Source: Dolichospermum sp. UHCC 0259 (GTDB lineage Bacteria; Cyanobacteriota; Cyanobacteriia; Cyanobacteriales; Nostocaceae). From it: DNA of 60,653 bases. The notes beneath the pieces were generated by a model. The model did not search any database. It worked only from the letters and a program-made list of their open reading frames with translations, and was not told the origin of the DNA. The stretch lies in contig NZ_VIKX01000234.1 of assembly GCF_009711935.1 (NCBI RefSeq), positions 1 to 60,653 of the forward strand. The letters are read 5' to 3'. Position numbers and translations under genes: made by a program. The stretch's first letter is position 1. Every line of letters starts with the position of its first letter. Positions 37,638 to 46,721 of this stretch are shown piece by piece.

Positions 37638-38405
37638 ATGCTAATCAATTCTACATTCACCTTAACCGTTCCCACATCAACAATTTTACCCCGTCCTTAT
37701 GGGTTGGAACTTATTAAACAACTACATCAAAAACTCAACTTAGAAATGGGAAATGAAATAATCCCCTCAGTCTCTTACTCAGGAATAACAGGTTATTACA
37801 TTTCATCCAGAGATTTTCTCACCTTTCATCCAGAAGAATTTTACCAATTATCTTTATCTGGATTAAATGAAATATCAGCTAAAGCTATTGATTATCTTGA
37901 ATTGGGAGATTCATTAGAATTTCTGGGAGCAAAATTTAATATTATTAATCGAGAAGATGAAATTACCAGTTATGAAGAACTCTATACAACATTAGTAGGA
38001 AATGAACCCGAACCTGTCAGAAATCATGAATTACAGTTTATCACTCCCACCGCTTTTTCTCAAGCCGGCTCAAATTTACCTCTACCTGTTCCTACATTAA
38101 TGTTCCGCAGTTGGTTGGAACGCTGGAATAATTTTGCACCTGTTTATTTAGGAGGTGATGAATTAATTACTTATTTGAATAATGCAGTATTGCTTAAACA
38201 TCACAAAATTCAAACCCGCAGTTATCAATTACATAAAGGTTATGTAAATGGATTTATTGGTGATGTCAAGTTACAAGTTTTTCAACGTGCTGATCCTTTA
38301 TTAGCAAATGTGGCTAATTTATTAGTTCAATATGCTCGGTTTGCTGGTACAGGAATTAAGACACGGTTGGGAATGGGACAGACAATAGTTAAAGAATCTG
38401 ATTGA
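37638..38405 (+). CDS. cas6: Cas6 pre-crRNA endoribonuclease, first copy
   Basis: A 255-residue Cas6 RAMP that cuts CRISPR transcripts within the repeat, leaving an 8-base 5' tag. The core TPTAFSQAGSNLPLPVPTLMF and the C-terminal Gly-rich loop GTGIKTRLGMGQT are characteristic. Its place as the last Csm-module gene suggests it serves the 27641-28550 array. ATG 37638 lies 8 bases after the csm5 stop; a TTG at 37626 overlapping csm5 is less likely. It is clearly shorter than the second Cas6 at 40917. Confidence 0.9.
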   Translation: MLINSTFTLTVPTSTILPRPYGLELIKQLHQKLNLEMGNEIIPSVSYSGITGYYISSRDFLTFHPEEFYQLSLSGLNEISAKAIDYLELGDSLEFLGAKFNIINREDEITSYEELYTTLVGNEPEPVRNHELQFITPTAFSQAGSNLPLPVPTLMFRSWLERWNNFAPVYLGGDELITYLNNAVLLKHHKIQTRSYQLHKGYVNGFIGDVKLQVFQRADPLLANVANLLVQYARFAGTGIKTRLGMGQTIVKESD

Positions 38406-38448
38406 TAACTAAAAACACTTATTTTGAGATAAAAGGAGTTTAATCAAT

Positions 38449-39720
38449 ATGGCTAAAATATTAATTTCTTCTATCGGAGTTGGTGGCAGATTTAAAAATC
38501 AACATATTTCTGACAGAGAGTATCAAGATGCTTGTTACAAAATTGGTGATACTCTATATCCTCAAAGTAGATTTATAGCTTCTGTACTTTATGAGCATTT
38601 TCAGTTAGATGGTATTATCTTTATAGGTACAGTGAGATCAATGTGGGAAGAAGTATATCGTTTTTTCTGTGAAACGAATAGTGTACATAAGGATGATGAA
38701 TATTGGCTAGATTTAGCCTGTAAAATTGATAGTCTCAAACATGATAGTGAGTTAGATTCTATAGATTTATCACCTATAGAAAAAGTTTTGGGAGAGCGTT
38801 CTAAATGTATTTTAATAAAATACGGACTTGATCAAGATGAACTATGGGAAAATTTTGACAGAATTTTTCAAATTGTTGAAATGCTTCAACCAGGAGATGA
38901 AATATATATTGATATCACTCATTCTTTTCGTTCACTGTCACTGTTTTTATTTTTGACTATTACCTTTATCAGAGATTTAGCAAGCGAGAAACAGATAAAA
39001 ATTGCTGGAGTTTATTATGGAATGCTGGATGTCAGTAGAGAATTAAACTATACTCCAGTAGTTGACCTAAAGCCACTATTTGATATGACTTCCTGGATTA
39101 AAGGTGCATACAGTTTACAAAGCTATGGTGATGGATACTTAATTGCTGAATTACTTAAATCCCAAAATGAAAGTCAATTAGCCAATCAGATAGAGCAACT
39201 ATCACAATCACTTAACATTAACTCTGTTAATGACATTAAACAAAAGAGTTCTACATTAAGAAATTCATTACAAACACAAATTGCAAAAACTCCTTTTAAG
39301 TATATCAAAAATATTTTAGAAAATTTTGTTAAAAAGTTTTCCCGTTCTTCAGTAAATGAATCTGAATACCAGTTAGAATTAGCAGGATGGTATTTTGATA
39401 ATCACAGATATTCTACAGGTTATATCACACTAGCTGAATCTATAATTACTTATCTTTGCGAAATGAAAGGTAAAAATATAAGGTCTGAAACAGATCGTGG
39501 AAAAATGAAAGATTACTTACATGAACCACAAAATAAAAGTAGCGATTTAGCCAGACTTTATTTTGATGTTAATCCAATACGTAAGAGTATTGCTCATGCT
39601 TTGCTAGATATAAGAAGCAGCAATGAGAGAGGTAGTTTATCTAATGCAATAAATAACGCTAAAAACTATCAACAAACAGCTAGACAAATCTTTAAAACAG
39701 GTACGTTAAATCAGGCTTAA
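38449..39720 (+). CDS. CARF-HEPN cyclic-oligoadenylate-activated ribonuclease (Csx1/TM1812-like)
   Basis: A 423-residue type III ancillary effector. The N-terminal CARF domain opens with AKILISSIGVGG and contains LQPGDEIYIDITHSFRSL, the conserved TM1812/TIGR02221 stretch. The C-terminal HEPN domain has the ribonuclease motif R-x4-H in NPIRKSIAHALLD (Arg378, His383). It should be switched on by cyclic oligoadenylate from Cas10 and cut RNA non-specifically, causing dormancy. Csx3, at the front of the operon, would remove the signal. A good AGGAG precedes ATG 38449. Confidence 0.88.
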   Translation: MAKILISSIGVGGRFKNQHISDREYQDACYKIGDTLYPQSRFIASVLYEHFQLDGIIFIGTVRSMWEEVYRFFCETNSVHKDDEYWLDLACKIDSLKHDSELDSIDLSPIEKVLGERSKCILIKYGLDQDELWENFDRIFQIVEMLQPGDEIYIDITHSFRSLSLFLFLTITFIRDLASEKQIKIAGVYYGMLDVSRELNYTPVVDLKPLFDMTSWIKGAYSLQSYGDGYLIAELLKSQNESQLANQIEQLSQSLNINSVNDIKQKSSTLRNSLQTQIAKTPFKYIKNILENFVKKFSRSSVNESEYQLELAGWYFDNHRYSTGYITLAESIITYLCEMKGKNIRSETDRGKMKDYLHEPQNKSSDLARLYFDVNPIRKSIAHALLDIRSSNERGSLSNAINNAKNYQQTARQIFKTGTLNQA

Positions 39721-39857
39721 TATAAAGCTACTGACTACAATTATTTTCAAGGTATTCTCATTGATCAAGCTGTTTTATTTAACCCAAATAGCGAACTGAT
39801 AAATCAGCGCTTGCGCGATACCTGTAGCTTGCCCTCTCCGTACCCTTAATCAAAACA

Positions 39858-40775
39858 ATGACTCGTTTTATTCATGACCAATTTACCAAACAATATCTGA
39901 CAGAATTATTCACACCCTATGGTCAAGTAGATACAAGCAAAGATATTACCTCAGAAGTTAGGCAAATAGATGTATTATTTACACCAGCATCACCATCTCC
40001 AGATAATATAGAAACCCTGGGAATGCTGGGAAAAATGGGGATATATGCAACTTCTGCGATATTTGAACCATTCCGCAATGCTGTCAGCAAAAGTGAAATT
40101 CGCAGTTGTATGGGTAAATTATTCGACATCCACGCAGACCTAGAGCGGCAATCAAAACGCAATAATACGCGAATAAATGAAACCCAACTACCTTATTTAT
40201 GGATACTGACTCCCACTGCATCACCAGACATCTTAGAAAGTTTTAATGTAACTGTAGATGAGAAAAATTGGGGTCAAGGAGTTTATTTTCTCGGAAAAGG
40301 TTTAAAAACCGTAATTGTTACCATCCATCAACTACCCAATACAGCAGAAACCCTGTTTTTAAGGGTATTAGGTAGAGGAAAAGTGCAAAGACAAGCAGTA
40401 GAAGAATTAGAAAAACTTTCTAAAAATAGTTCATTCTTGAACAAGACTATACAATTAGTATATGAACTAATTGCGGTCTTATCTGCACGTCAATCAAAAG
40501 AACAAGATATTGATCAAGATGATCAGGAGTTGATTATGAAATTATCGGAAATATATCAACAACAATTAGAAGAAATTAAACAAGAAGGACAACAAGAAGG
40601 TGTAGTAAGAGAACGTCGTGCCATGATTGAAAGTATTTTGCAAGTCCGCTTTGGAGAAGTTGATCAACAATTAGCCACAATTGTTGATCAATTAGCTGCT
40701 ATGTCTAGAGAAGAATTTACTCCTATACTTTTGCAGTTATCTCGTGAAGAATTATTAGCAAGATTTACTAAATAG
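39858..40775 (+). CDS. Rpn-family PD-(D/E)XK nuclease with DUF4351 tail
   Basis: A 305-residue protein that begins FIHDQFTKQYLTELFTPYG, followed by SEVRQIDVLFTPA (about residues 31-43), the family pattern for the nuclease active-site strand. Middle helices lead to a coiled stretch (EIYQQQLEEIKQEGQQEGV) and a DUF4351 tail (ILQVRFGEVDQQLATIVDQL). Similar proteins are spread widely in cyanobacteria. It lies between the type III operon and the second cas6, in the same orientation, and may be a passenger or a defence gene; the sequence cannot decide. Confidence 0.75.
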   Translation: MTRFIHDQFTKQYLTELFTPYGQVDTSKDITSEVRQIDVLFTPASPSPDNIETLGMLGKMGIYATSAIFEPFRNAVSKSEIRSCMGKLFDIHADLERQSKRNNTRINETQLPYLWILTPTASPDILESFNVTVDEKNWGQGVYFLGKGLKTVIVTIHQLPNTAETLFLRVLGRGKVQRQAVEELEKLSKNSSFLNKTIQLVYELIAVLSARQSKEQDIDQDDQELIMKLSEIYQQQLEEIKQEGQQEGVVRERRAMIESILQVRFGEVDQQLATIVDQLAAMSREEFTPILLQLSREELLARFTK

Positions 40776-40854
40776 TTATTCACAAATAAGAAACGAGGTG
40801 CGATGACTACAATTACTTGAAGTATCGCACTTCCAAACCCATAGAAAACGTATC

Positions 40855-40878
40855 TAATCCCCGCAAGGGGACGGAAAT
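40855..40878 (+). promoter_or_regulatory. CRISPR-repeat-like hairpin in the 5' leader of the second cas6
   Basis: The sequence TAATCCCCGCAAGGGGAC with its next 6 bases matches the 3' 24 bases of this window's CRISPR repeat (minus-strand reading) at 22 of 24 positions, in the same orientation as the following cas6. The stem TCCCC/GGGGA with loop GCAA (40858-40871) is intact. It lies 38 bases upstream of ATG 40917. The first 13 bases of a full repeat are not present. It could be a relic repeat or a Cas6-binding site controlling cas6 translation. Confidence 0.7.
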
Positions 40879-40916
40879 AGAGTAAAATATTCACTATTAA
40901 CATATTACAGTATTAA

Positions 40917-42162
<1,246 letters not shown>

Positions 42163-42287
42163 TCTTTAATTGACAGGCGAAAATTGAGAGTATCTAGGTC
42201 AAAACCTGACTCCGTAAGGATTTTGTTATCATTAATTCTCAATTACCATTAAAACAACTCCAGAGCTTTTGAACGCTTTTCACTTTT

Positions 42288-43310
42288 ATGTCCCAGGTAT
42301 CGCTCCCCCAATCGCTTCAGAAAGACTTACCACTTACCGCTCTTGCACCTATGCAGGATGTGACCAATCTCTGGTTCATGAAAGTCATCGCCCACTACGG
42401 TAGCCCTGACTACTTCTTTACTGAGTATTTCCGCGTTAATGATACCTCACGACTCAATCGGAAAATCCTAGCAGCAATTACCGAAAATGATACGGGTCGC
42501 CCGGTTTTTGCTCAAATGATTGGCGAAAGTATTCCCGATTTAGCCAGAACGGCAAAGGAACTCTGCGACTATAATATCGCTGGAGTAGACTTGAATATGG
42601 GCTGTCCTGCGCCGAGAATCTATCGCAAAAATGTTGGGGGTGGATTGCTGCGAGAACCGGAAAAAGTCGCGCGGATTTTAGGAGAACTGCGTTCTGTGGT
42701 GAATGATAGACCGTTAACGGTAAAGATGCGCGTAGGCTTTGAAAATACGGATAACTTTTATAAAATCCTAGATATAATTGCTGATAACAATATTGATTTA
42801 TTGAGTTTGCATGGTCGCACGGTGAAAGATATGTATCACGGGGAAGTTAAATATGATTTGATTGCGGAAGCGGTGAAACGGGTTAACTGTCCAGTGCTGG
42901 CTAATGGCAATATCAAGTCGGCGACAACTGCCTTGGAAGTGCTTTCGCAAACGGGGGCTGCGGGGGTGATGGTGGGACGGTGGGCAATTGGCAATCCTTG
43001 GCTGTTTAATCAAATTCGTCAGGCTTTACGGGGAGAAGAAATCACGCTAGTGCCGTTAGCGGAGGTACGCCATTATATCGATCGCTTATGGCAAACCCCT
43101 ACAGCTTCCACTATGCCAGAACGAGCGCGGATTGGCTACCTAAAAATGTTTCTGAACTACATTGCTTTGAATATTGACACTGACGGTCATTTCCTGCGGC
43201 TGATGCGACATACCTCTACAGAGATAGAATTATTTAACCTCTGCGATCGCTTTCTCCTGACAGATTTAACCAAAACTTTAGCCCTCACACCATCAACTAT
43301 TCTCGTCTAA
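42288..43310 (+). CDS. dus: tRNA-dihydrouridine synthase
   Basis: A 340-residue FMN enzyme reducing uridines in tRNA. LTALAPMQDVTNLWFM begins the TIM barrel; the family signature is VDLNMGCPAPRIYRKNVGGG with the catalytic Cys; LSLHGRTVKDMYHG and VLANGNIKS are further FMN-barrel motifs, and VMVGRWAIGNPWLF closes the phosphate site. It resembles a DusC-like subgroup. ATG 42288 is the start. A tRNA gene follows on the opposite strand. Confidence 0.93.
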   Translation: MSQVSLPQSLQKDLPLTALAPMQDVTNLWFMKVIAHYGSPDYFFTEYFRVNDTSRLNRKILAAITENDTGRPVFAQMIGESIPDLARTAKELCDYNIAGVDLNMGCPAPRIYRKNVGGGLLREPEKVARILGELRSVVNDRPLTVKMRVGFENTDNFYKILDIIADNNIDLLSLHGRTVKDMYHGEVKYDLIAEAVKRVNCPVLANGNIKSATTALEVLSQTGAAGVMVGRWAIGNPWLFNQIRQALRGEEITLVPLAEVRHYIDRLWQTPTASTMPERARIGYLKMFLNYIALNIDTDGHFLRLMRHTSTEIELFNLCDRFLLTDLTKTLALTPSTILV

Positions 43311-43349
43311 ATCTAGCTGACTGGCGGACAAGCAATATATCTAACAAAT

Positions 43350-43422
43350 GGGTACGGCTGGACTCGAACCAGCGACCGTCCGCTTAGAAGGCGGATGCTC
43401 TATCCAACTGAGCTACGTACCC
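43350..43422 (-). tRNA. tRNA-Arg (anticodon TCT)
   Basis: On the minus strand a complete cloverleaf can be folded: acceptor stem GGGTACG/CGTACCC, D arm GCTCAGTTGGATAGAGC, anticodon stem TCCGC/GCGGA around loop CTTCTAA (anticodon TCT, reading AGA), and T arm with GGTTCGAGTCC. Length 73; the 3' CCA is not encoded. Confidence 0.97.
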
Positions 43423-43752
43423 GTGAAGCCTTTATTATTATATCTAAAATTGTCTAAATAGGCAAGAGTAAATTAAAAATTTCCTAATTTCAGTAATAAA
43501 CTGCAAGTGATTGAGCAGTCGGGGTAGAATAAGAAACAAAATAGATACGATATTCAGATATATTGTGATGTCAAGGAGTAATTGCCCATGAATATGTATA
43601 CTTACATAGAACCTTACCTTTGTTAAGTATCCAGTCCTCAGCCAATGCTCTTTTCCAACTCATCAAGTAATTATACTTTATCGTAATGATACTAAAAACC
43701 ATTACATATTCTTTATCAACAAAGCCAATGTGAGGAGTTATTTACTAGTGCT
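43423..43752. other. Gene-free stretch with a possible tiny ORF
   Basis: This 330-base interval upstream of the conserved hypothetical gene is AT-rich. It includes a 12-codon frame (43588-43626, MNMYTYIEPYLC) with a good ribosome site (AAGGAG, nine bases before the ATG). That could be a leader peptide, but the frame is too short to trust. No RNA family recognised. Confidence 0.35.
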
Positions 43753-44415
43753 ATGTTTATTCTCAAACGGCAGGATGTTGAAATTTCAACGGTTCAGCAC
43801 CCAAACAAAGAAGATCGGCAAGTGCCAATTCTCTATTATCAGGGGCAGACTTTTCGGTTGATTACGGTTTTTAAGTCCAGTGAAGAAGAAGAAGCTAAAA
43901 CCTTTTGGAAATCCTTAACAGATAACCGAGGCAAAGCTTGTGTCTTACTAGAAGAACCAGAACGCTATAGTATCTGGGGAAAAATTAAGCTAGATCAGAT
44001 CAGTAGTGACACTGGCAGTCATAGTAAAACTGAGGTTTTAACACTAGGTGTTATTACGCTTTTACAAGCTGTTTATCTAGATATTGAAGATTTACTAGGG
44101 AATCGTCAAGCAAGTTTATTTGCCAAGGACATCACGGGGATATTACAGCAAAAACAATTTCCCGATATATCTTCTGCTGATACAGTAAAATCGTTCTTGA
44201 CTGAGGATTTGTCACAGATGAGTAAAATGCCGATTTGGCAAGAAACTCATGTGATTATTCTTTTAGAGGAACTTCACAAATTAGGAAAAACATACTTTGG
44301 TGATACCAACTTTGCTCATCAACTAGATGACCGATTACAAGATATGTCAGAAGAAGAGCAAGAACTATTTATCAGTTGGGTACAAAAATCTCCCCTTAAT
44401 AAGCTTTGGCAGTAG
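43753..44415 (+). CDS. Conserved cyanobacterial hypothetical protein
   Basis: A 220-residue soluble protein starting MFILKRQDVEISTVQHPNKE, with ILYYQGQTFRLITVF early, ACVLLEEPERYSIWGKIKLD in the middle, and a helical, acidic C-terminal half. I recall near-identical proteins across filamentous cyanobacteria (a family named after Npun_F0813, from memory), function unknown. No signal peptide, membrane segment or catalytic motif. ATG 43753 is the only start before the conserved part. Confidence 0.75.
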   Translation: MFILKRQDVEISTVQHPNKEDRQVPILYYQGQTFRLITVFKSSEEEEAKTFWKSLTDNRGKACVLLEEPERYSIWGKIKLDQISSDTGSHSKTEVLTLGVITLLQAVYLDIEDLLGNRQASLFAKDITGILQQKQFPDISSADTVKSFLTEDLSQMSKMPIWQETHVIILLEELHKLGKTYFGDTNFAHQLDDRLQDMSEEEQELFISWVQKSPLNKLWQ

Positions 44416-44490
44416 GGTGGATATTGATTTGTCAAAAAAACAACTGTTAACTGGCTATTGTCTGTCACCAAAGTACGAAGGTGCAAATTA

Positions 44491-44569
44491 CAGCAGGAGT
44501 CAAGGGTAAACCTACTGTCTGGCTTTCAAGTTAGATTCGGTACATCATTGATCTGTAATCTGCTATATT
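44491..44569. mobile_element. MITE-like element, TACAGCAG family, copy 3 (short)
   Basis: Starts TACAGCAGGAGTCA, contains TACTGTCTGGCTTTCAAGTT and GGTACATCATT, and ends TCTGCTATA, slightly decayed against CTGCTGTA. Shorter than the other two because the heptamer array is reduced. Confidence 0.5.
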
Positions 44570-44622
44570 TCATTCAATGTGCAAAAAATATTACATTCAG
44601 AGCATTTACCTAGTTAGTCCCT

Positions 44623-45483
44623 ATGAGTAAATCTTACGACAATTCATCTCCCGTTAAGCCCCTATTAACTACTCAAAATCTTGTTTTGGCTTGTGTTAGC
44701 TGGGCTGTTTTAGCATTGTTATACTTTTTGTTGTTTAGTGCCAAAATTCCTGACCCAGAGCAACGGGGAATGGAAGTCCGCGCTCAGTGGTATGTGATTG
44801 GCACAAATATTTTTGAAGCTGTGGCTTATTTGGGTGCAAGTCTCTTATGCTGGAGGAACTGGCGGAGTACCCAAATGGTTAGTAGTGGAAAAGTCTGGCT
44901 GTCAATCGGGTTAGGAATGTTTGCCTATTTTATAGGTGGACTCGTTTTCGGCTATACAGAAATCGTCCTCAAACAAGAGCCAGATGTATCTATTGCTGAT
45001 ATATTTTTTGTCCTCACATATTTATGTTTAGGGACTGGTATGGCTTTAGCCTTGGTTTCTCGCCGAATTCACTTGGAAGTATGGCAGTGGCTAATTGTGT
45101 CGGCAGTTGGAACATTGGGCAGTTTTTTGGCTTGGTTAATTTCTCAAAAGGAACAAGCATCAACTGAACAAATTGCCTTTTTGCTGAACTTGTTTTACAT
45201 AGTTAGCGATGTGGCGTTATTAATTATTGCCACAATTATGCTACTGGCTTTTTGGGGAGGTAAAGTCTCCTTATCTTGGCGAATGATTGCCGCAGCCGCA
45301 TTTTCGCTCTACATTGCAGATATGTGGTTTAAATTTGCTCAACAAGGACAGGATTATCAAAGTGGAGACATACTAGAAGTATTCTGGGTGTTTAGTGGAG
45401 TGTTATTCGGTCTGGGTGCTGTTCTAGAATACGACGCATCATTGAGTCTTAAACGCCGAGACCGTGGACGCAAACGAACTTAA
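44623..45483 (+). CDS. Multi-spanning membrane protein, cyanobacterial, unknown function
   Basis: A 286-residue protein with about eight hydrophobic helices (first near residues 20-42, VLACVSWAVLALLYFLLFSA in outline) and a basic C-terminal tail (SLKRRDRGRKRT). A loop with ILKQEPDVSIADIFFVLTY is acidic. No transporter or enzyme family recognised. The next gene begins within 10 bases of its stop, so the two form an operon with an HTH protein. Confidence 0.75.
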   Translation: MSKSYDNSSPVKPLLTTQNLVLACVSWAVLALLYFLLFSAKIPDPEQRGMEVRAQWYVIGTNIFEAVAYLGASLLCWRNWRSTQMVSSGKVWLSIGLGMFAYFIGGLVFGYTEIVLKQEPDVSIADIFFVLTYLCLGTGMALALVSRRIHLEVWQWLIVSAVGTLGSFLAWLISQKEQASTEQIAFLLNLFYIVSDVALLIIATIMLLAFWGGKVSLSWRMIAAAAFSLYIADMWFKFAQQGQDYQSGDILEVFWVFSGVLFGLGAVLEYDASLSLKRRDRGRKRT

Positions 45484-45492
45484 CAAATTTTG

Positions 45493-46524
45493 GTGTCTAC
45501 CGTGAGAAAATTAACAGATTCTGACAAACAAGAAATTCTCAAGCTCTATCGAGAAACTGCCGAAACAACCTCGACTTTGGCAGAACGCTATGGTGTGAGT
45601 AATTCCACAATTAGCAGACTGCTCAAAAGTACCTTAGCAGAAGAGGAATATGAATTTCTCGTTTCTTTAAAACGTGCTGCTAGAACCCCTGAAGGCAGAG
45701 CGCAGGTAAGTTATGAGCAGTTACCGCTGTTGAATCAACCCCCGGCAGGGGAAATTTCTACTGCTGCTGATACAGTGGAGAGGTTATCTGATCTAGAAAT
45801 AGAACAACCGACCATAGCAGCAGAACCAGAACCAGAACCAGAAGGAGATGATGATTCTGATTTTGCTCCACCTATTCCGGTTAATAGACGGGTCAAAACA
45901 CGCTCCTCAGCAGTGGAAAAACCTAAACCTCCCGTTGTCAAGGAAACTCCTGTTGTCAAAGAATTAGAAATTGTCAGACACAAGCCGACAGAAACGCCAA
46001 TTATCCCCAAACCCAAGATAGATGTGGAATCTCCATATTCACAGCCCAATTTGTTTGCGGAAATCTTGGATGAGGATTTGCTGGATGAACCTGATGATTT
46101 GGATGACGATTTAGATGATGATTTGTATGAGGATGAGGAGGATTTTGAGGACGAAGACTATGAAGCCCCAAAACCCCTAGTTACCAGACGCGGAAATGGG
46201 GAAGTATCTGTTCAGGTTTTACCATTGTCGGTTGCCCATTTACCAAAAACTTGCTATTTGGTAATTGATCGGTCTGCGGAGTTAATCACCCGTCCCCTCA
46301 AGGATTTTGGTGATTTGGGTCTGATTCCGAGTTTGGAAAATCAACAGAAAACCCTACCGATTTTTGATAATCATCGTGTGGCTAAACGCTTTTCTACTAA
46401 GCGCGATCGCGTGATTAAAGTCCCCGATAGTCAAATGCTCCATAAGGCTAGTAGCCATTTACAAGCTAAGGGGATTACGCGACTGTTGATTGATGGTCAG
46501 GTCTACTCCTTGTCTTTAGTTTAA
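45493..46524 (+). CDS. HTH protein with acidic linker and conserved C-terminal domain
   Basis: A 343-residue protein. Residues about 1-48 form a transposase-like HTH (LTDSDKQEILKLYRETAETT then LAERYGVSNSTISRLLKSTL). A Pro/Glu-rich region follows with a strongly acidic run (DEDLLDEPDDLDDDLDDDLY near 195-215), then a conserved C-terminal domain (VLPLSVAHLPKTCYLVIDRS; ITRLLIDGQVYSL). It is probably a cyanobacterial DNA-binding protein; targets unknown. No transposase catalytic domain exists. Start codons TTG 45490, GTG 45493 and GTG 45502 are all possible; GTG 45493 is my choice. Confidence 0.75.
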   Translation: MSTVRKLTDSDKQEILKLYRETAETTSTLAERYGVSNSTISRLLKSTLAEEEYEFLVSLKRAARTPEGRAQVSYEQLPLLNQPPAGEISTAADTVERLSDLEIEQPTIAAEPEPEPEGDDDSDFAPPIPVNRRVKTRSSAVEKPKPPVVKETPVVKELEIVRHKPTETPIIPKPKIDVESPYSQPNLFAEILDEDLLDEPDDLDDDLDDDLYEDEEDFEDEDYEAPKPLVTRRGNGEVSVQVLPLSVAHLPKTCYLVIDRSAELITRPLKDFGDLGLIPSLENQQKTLPIFDNHRVAKRFSTKRDRVIKVPDSQMLHKASSHLQAKGITRLLIDGQVYSLSLV

Positions 46525-46549
46525 GGACAATGGTGATATTTGCTGGTTG

Positions 46550-46583
46550 GAGTAGTTAACTACTCTGACCCCCTTGATCAAGG
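46550..46583. promoter_or_regulatory. Two adjacent perfect palindromes upstream of sir
   Basis: GAGTAGTTAACTACTC (46550-46565, 16-base perfect palindrome) and CCTTGATCAAGG (46572-46583, 12-base) lie 6 bases apart, 26 bases after the HTH gene and about 140 bases before sir. They could be an operator pair for sir or a terminator of the preceding gene; no T tract supports termination. The first is not an NtcA site (GTA-N6-TAC instead of N8). Confidence 0.45.
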
Positions 46584-46721
46584 TGGCCTCTCACTATGTT
46601 AAAATTAGAATAATATTCATAATTCCGACCGATTTTAAGTAGTTTATTGAGCCAACTAGGTGCTATTAATTGCTTAATTTCAATTTTGTTTACCGCTTTA
46701 TTCAGAAACGTATCTACCGTA

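Noticed and set aside
45493-46524. Transposase because of its N-terminal HTH
   Set aside because: No DDE or other catalytic domain; the remainder is an acidic linker and a conserved non-transposase domain.
46550-46565. NtcA binding site upstream of sir
   Set aside because: Spacing between GTA and TAC is 6, not the 8 of the NtcA consensus.
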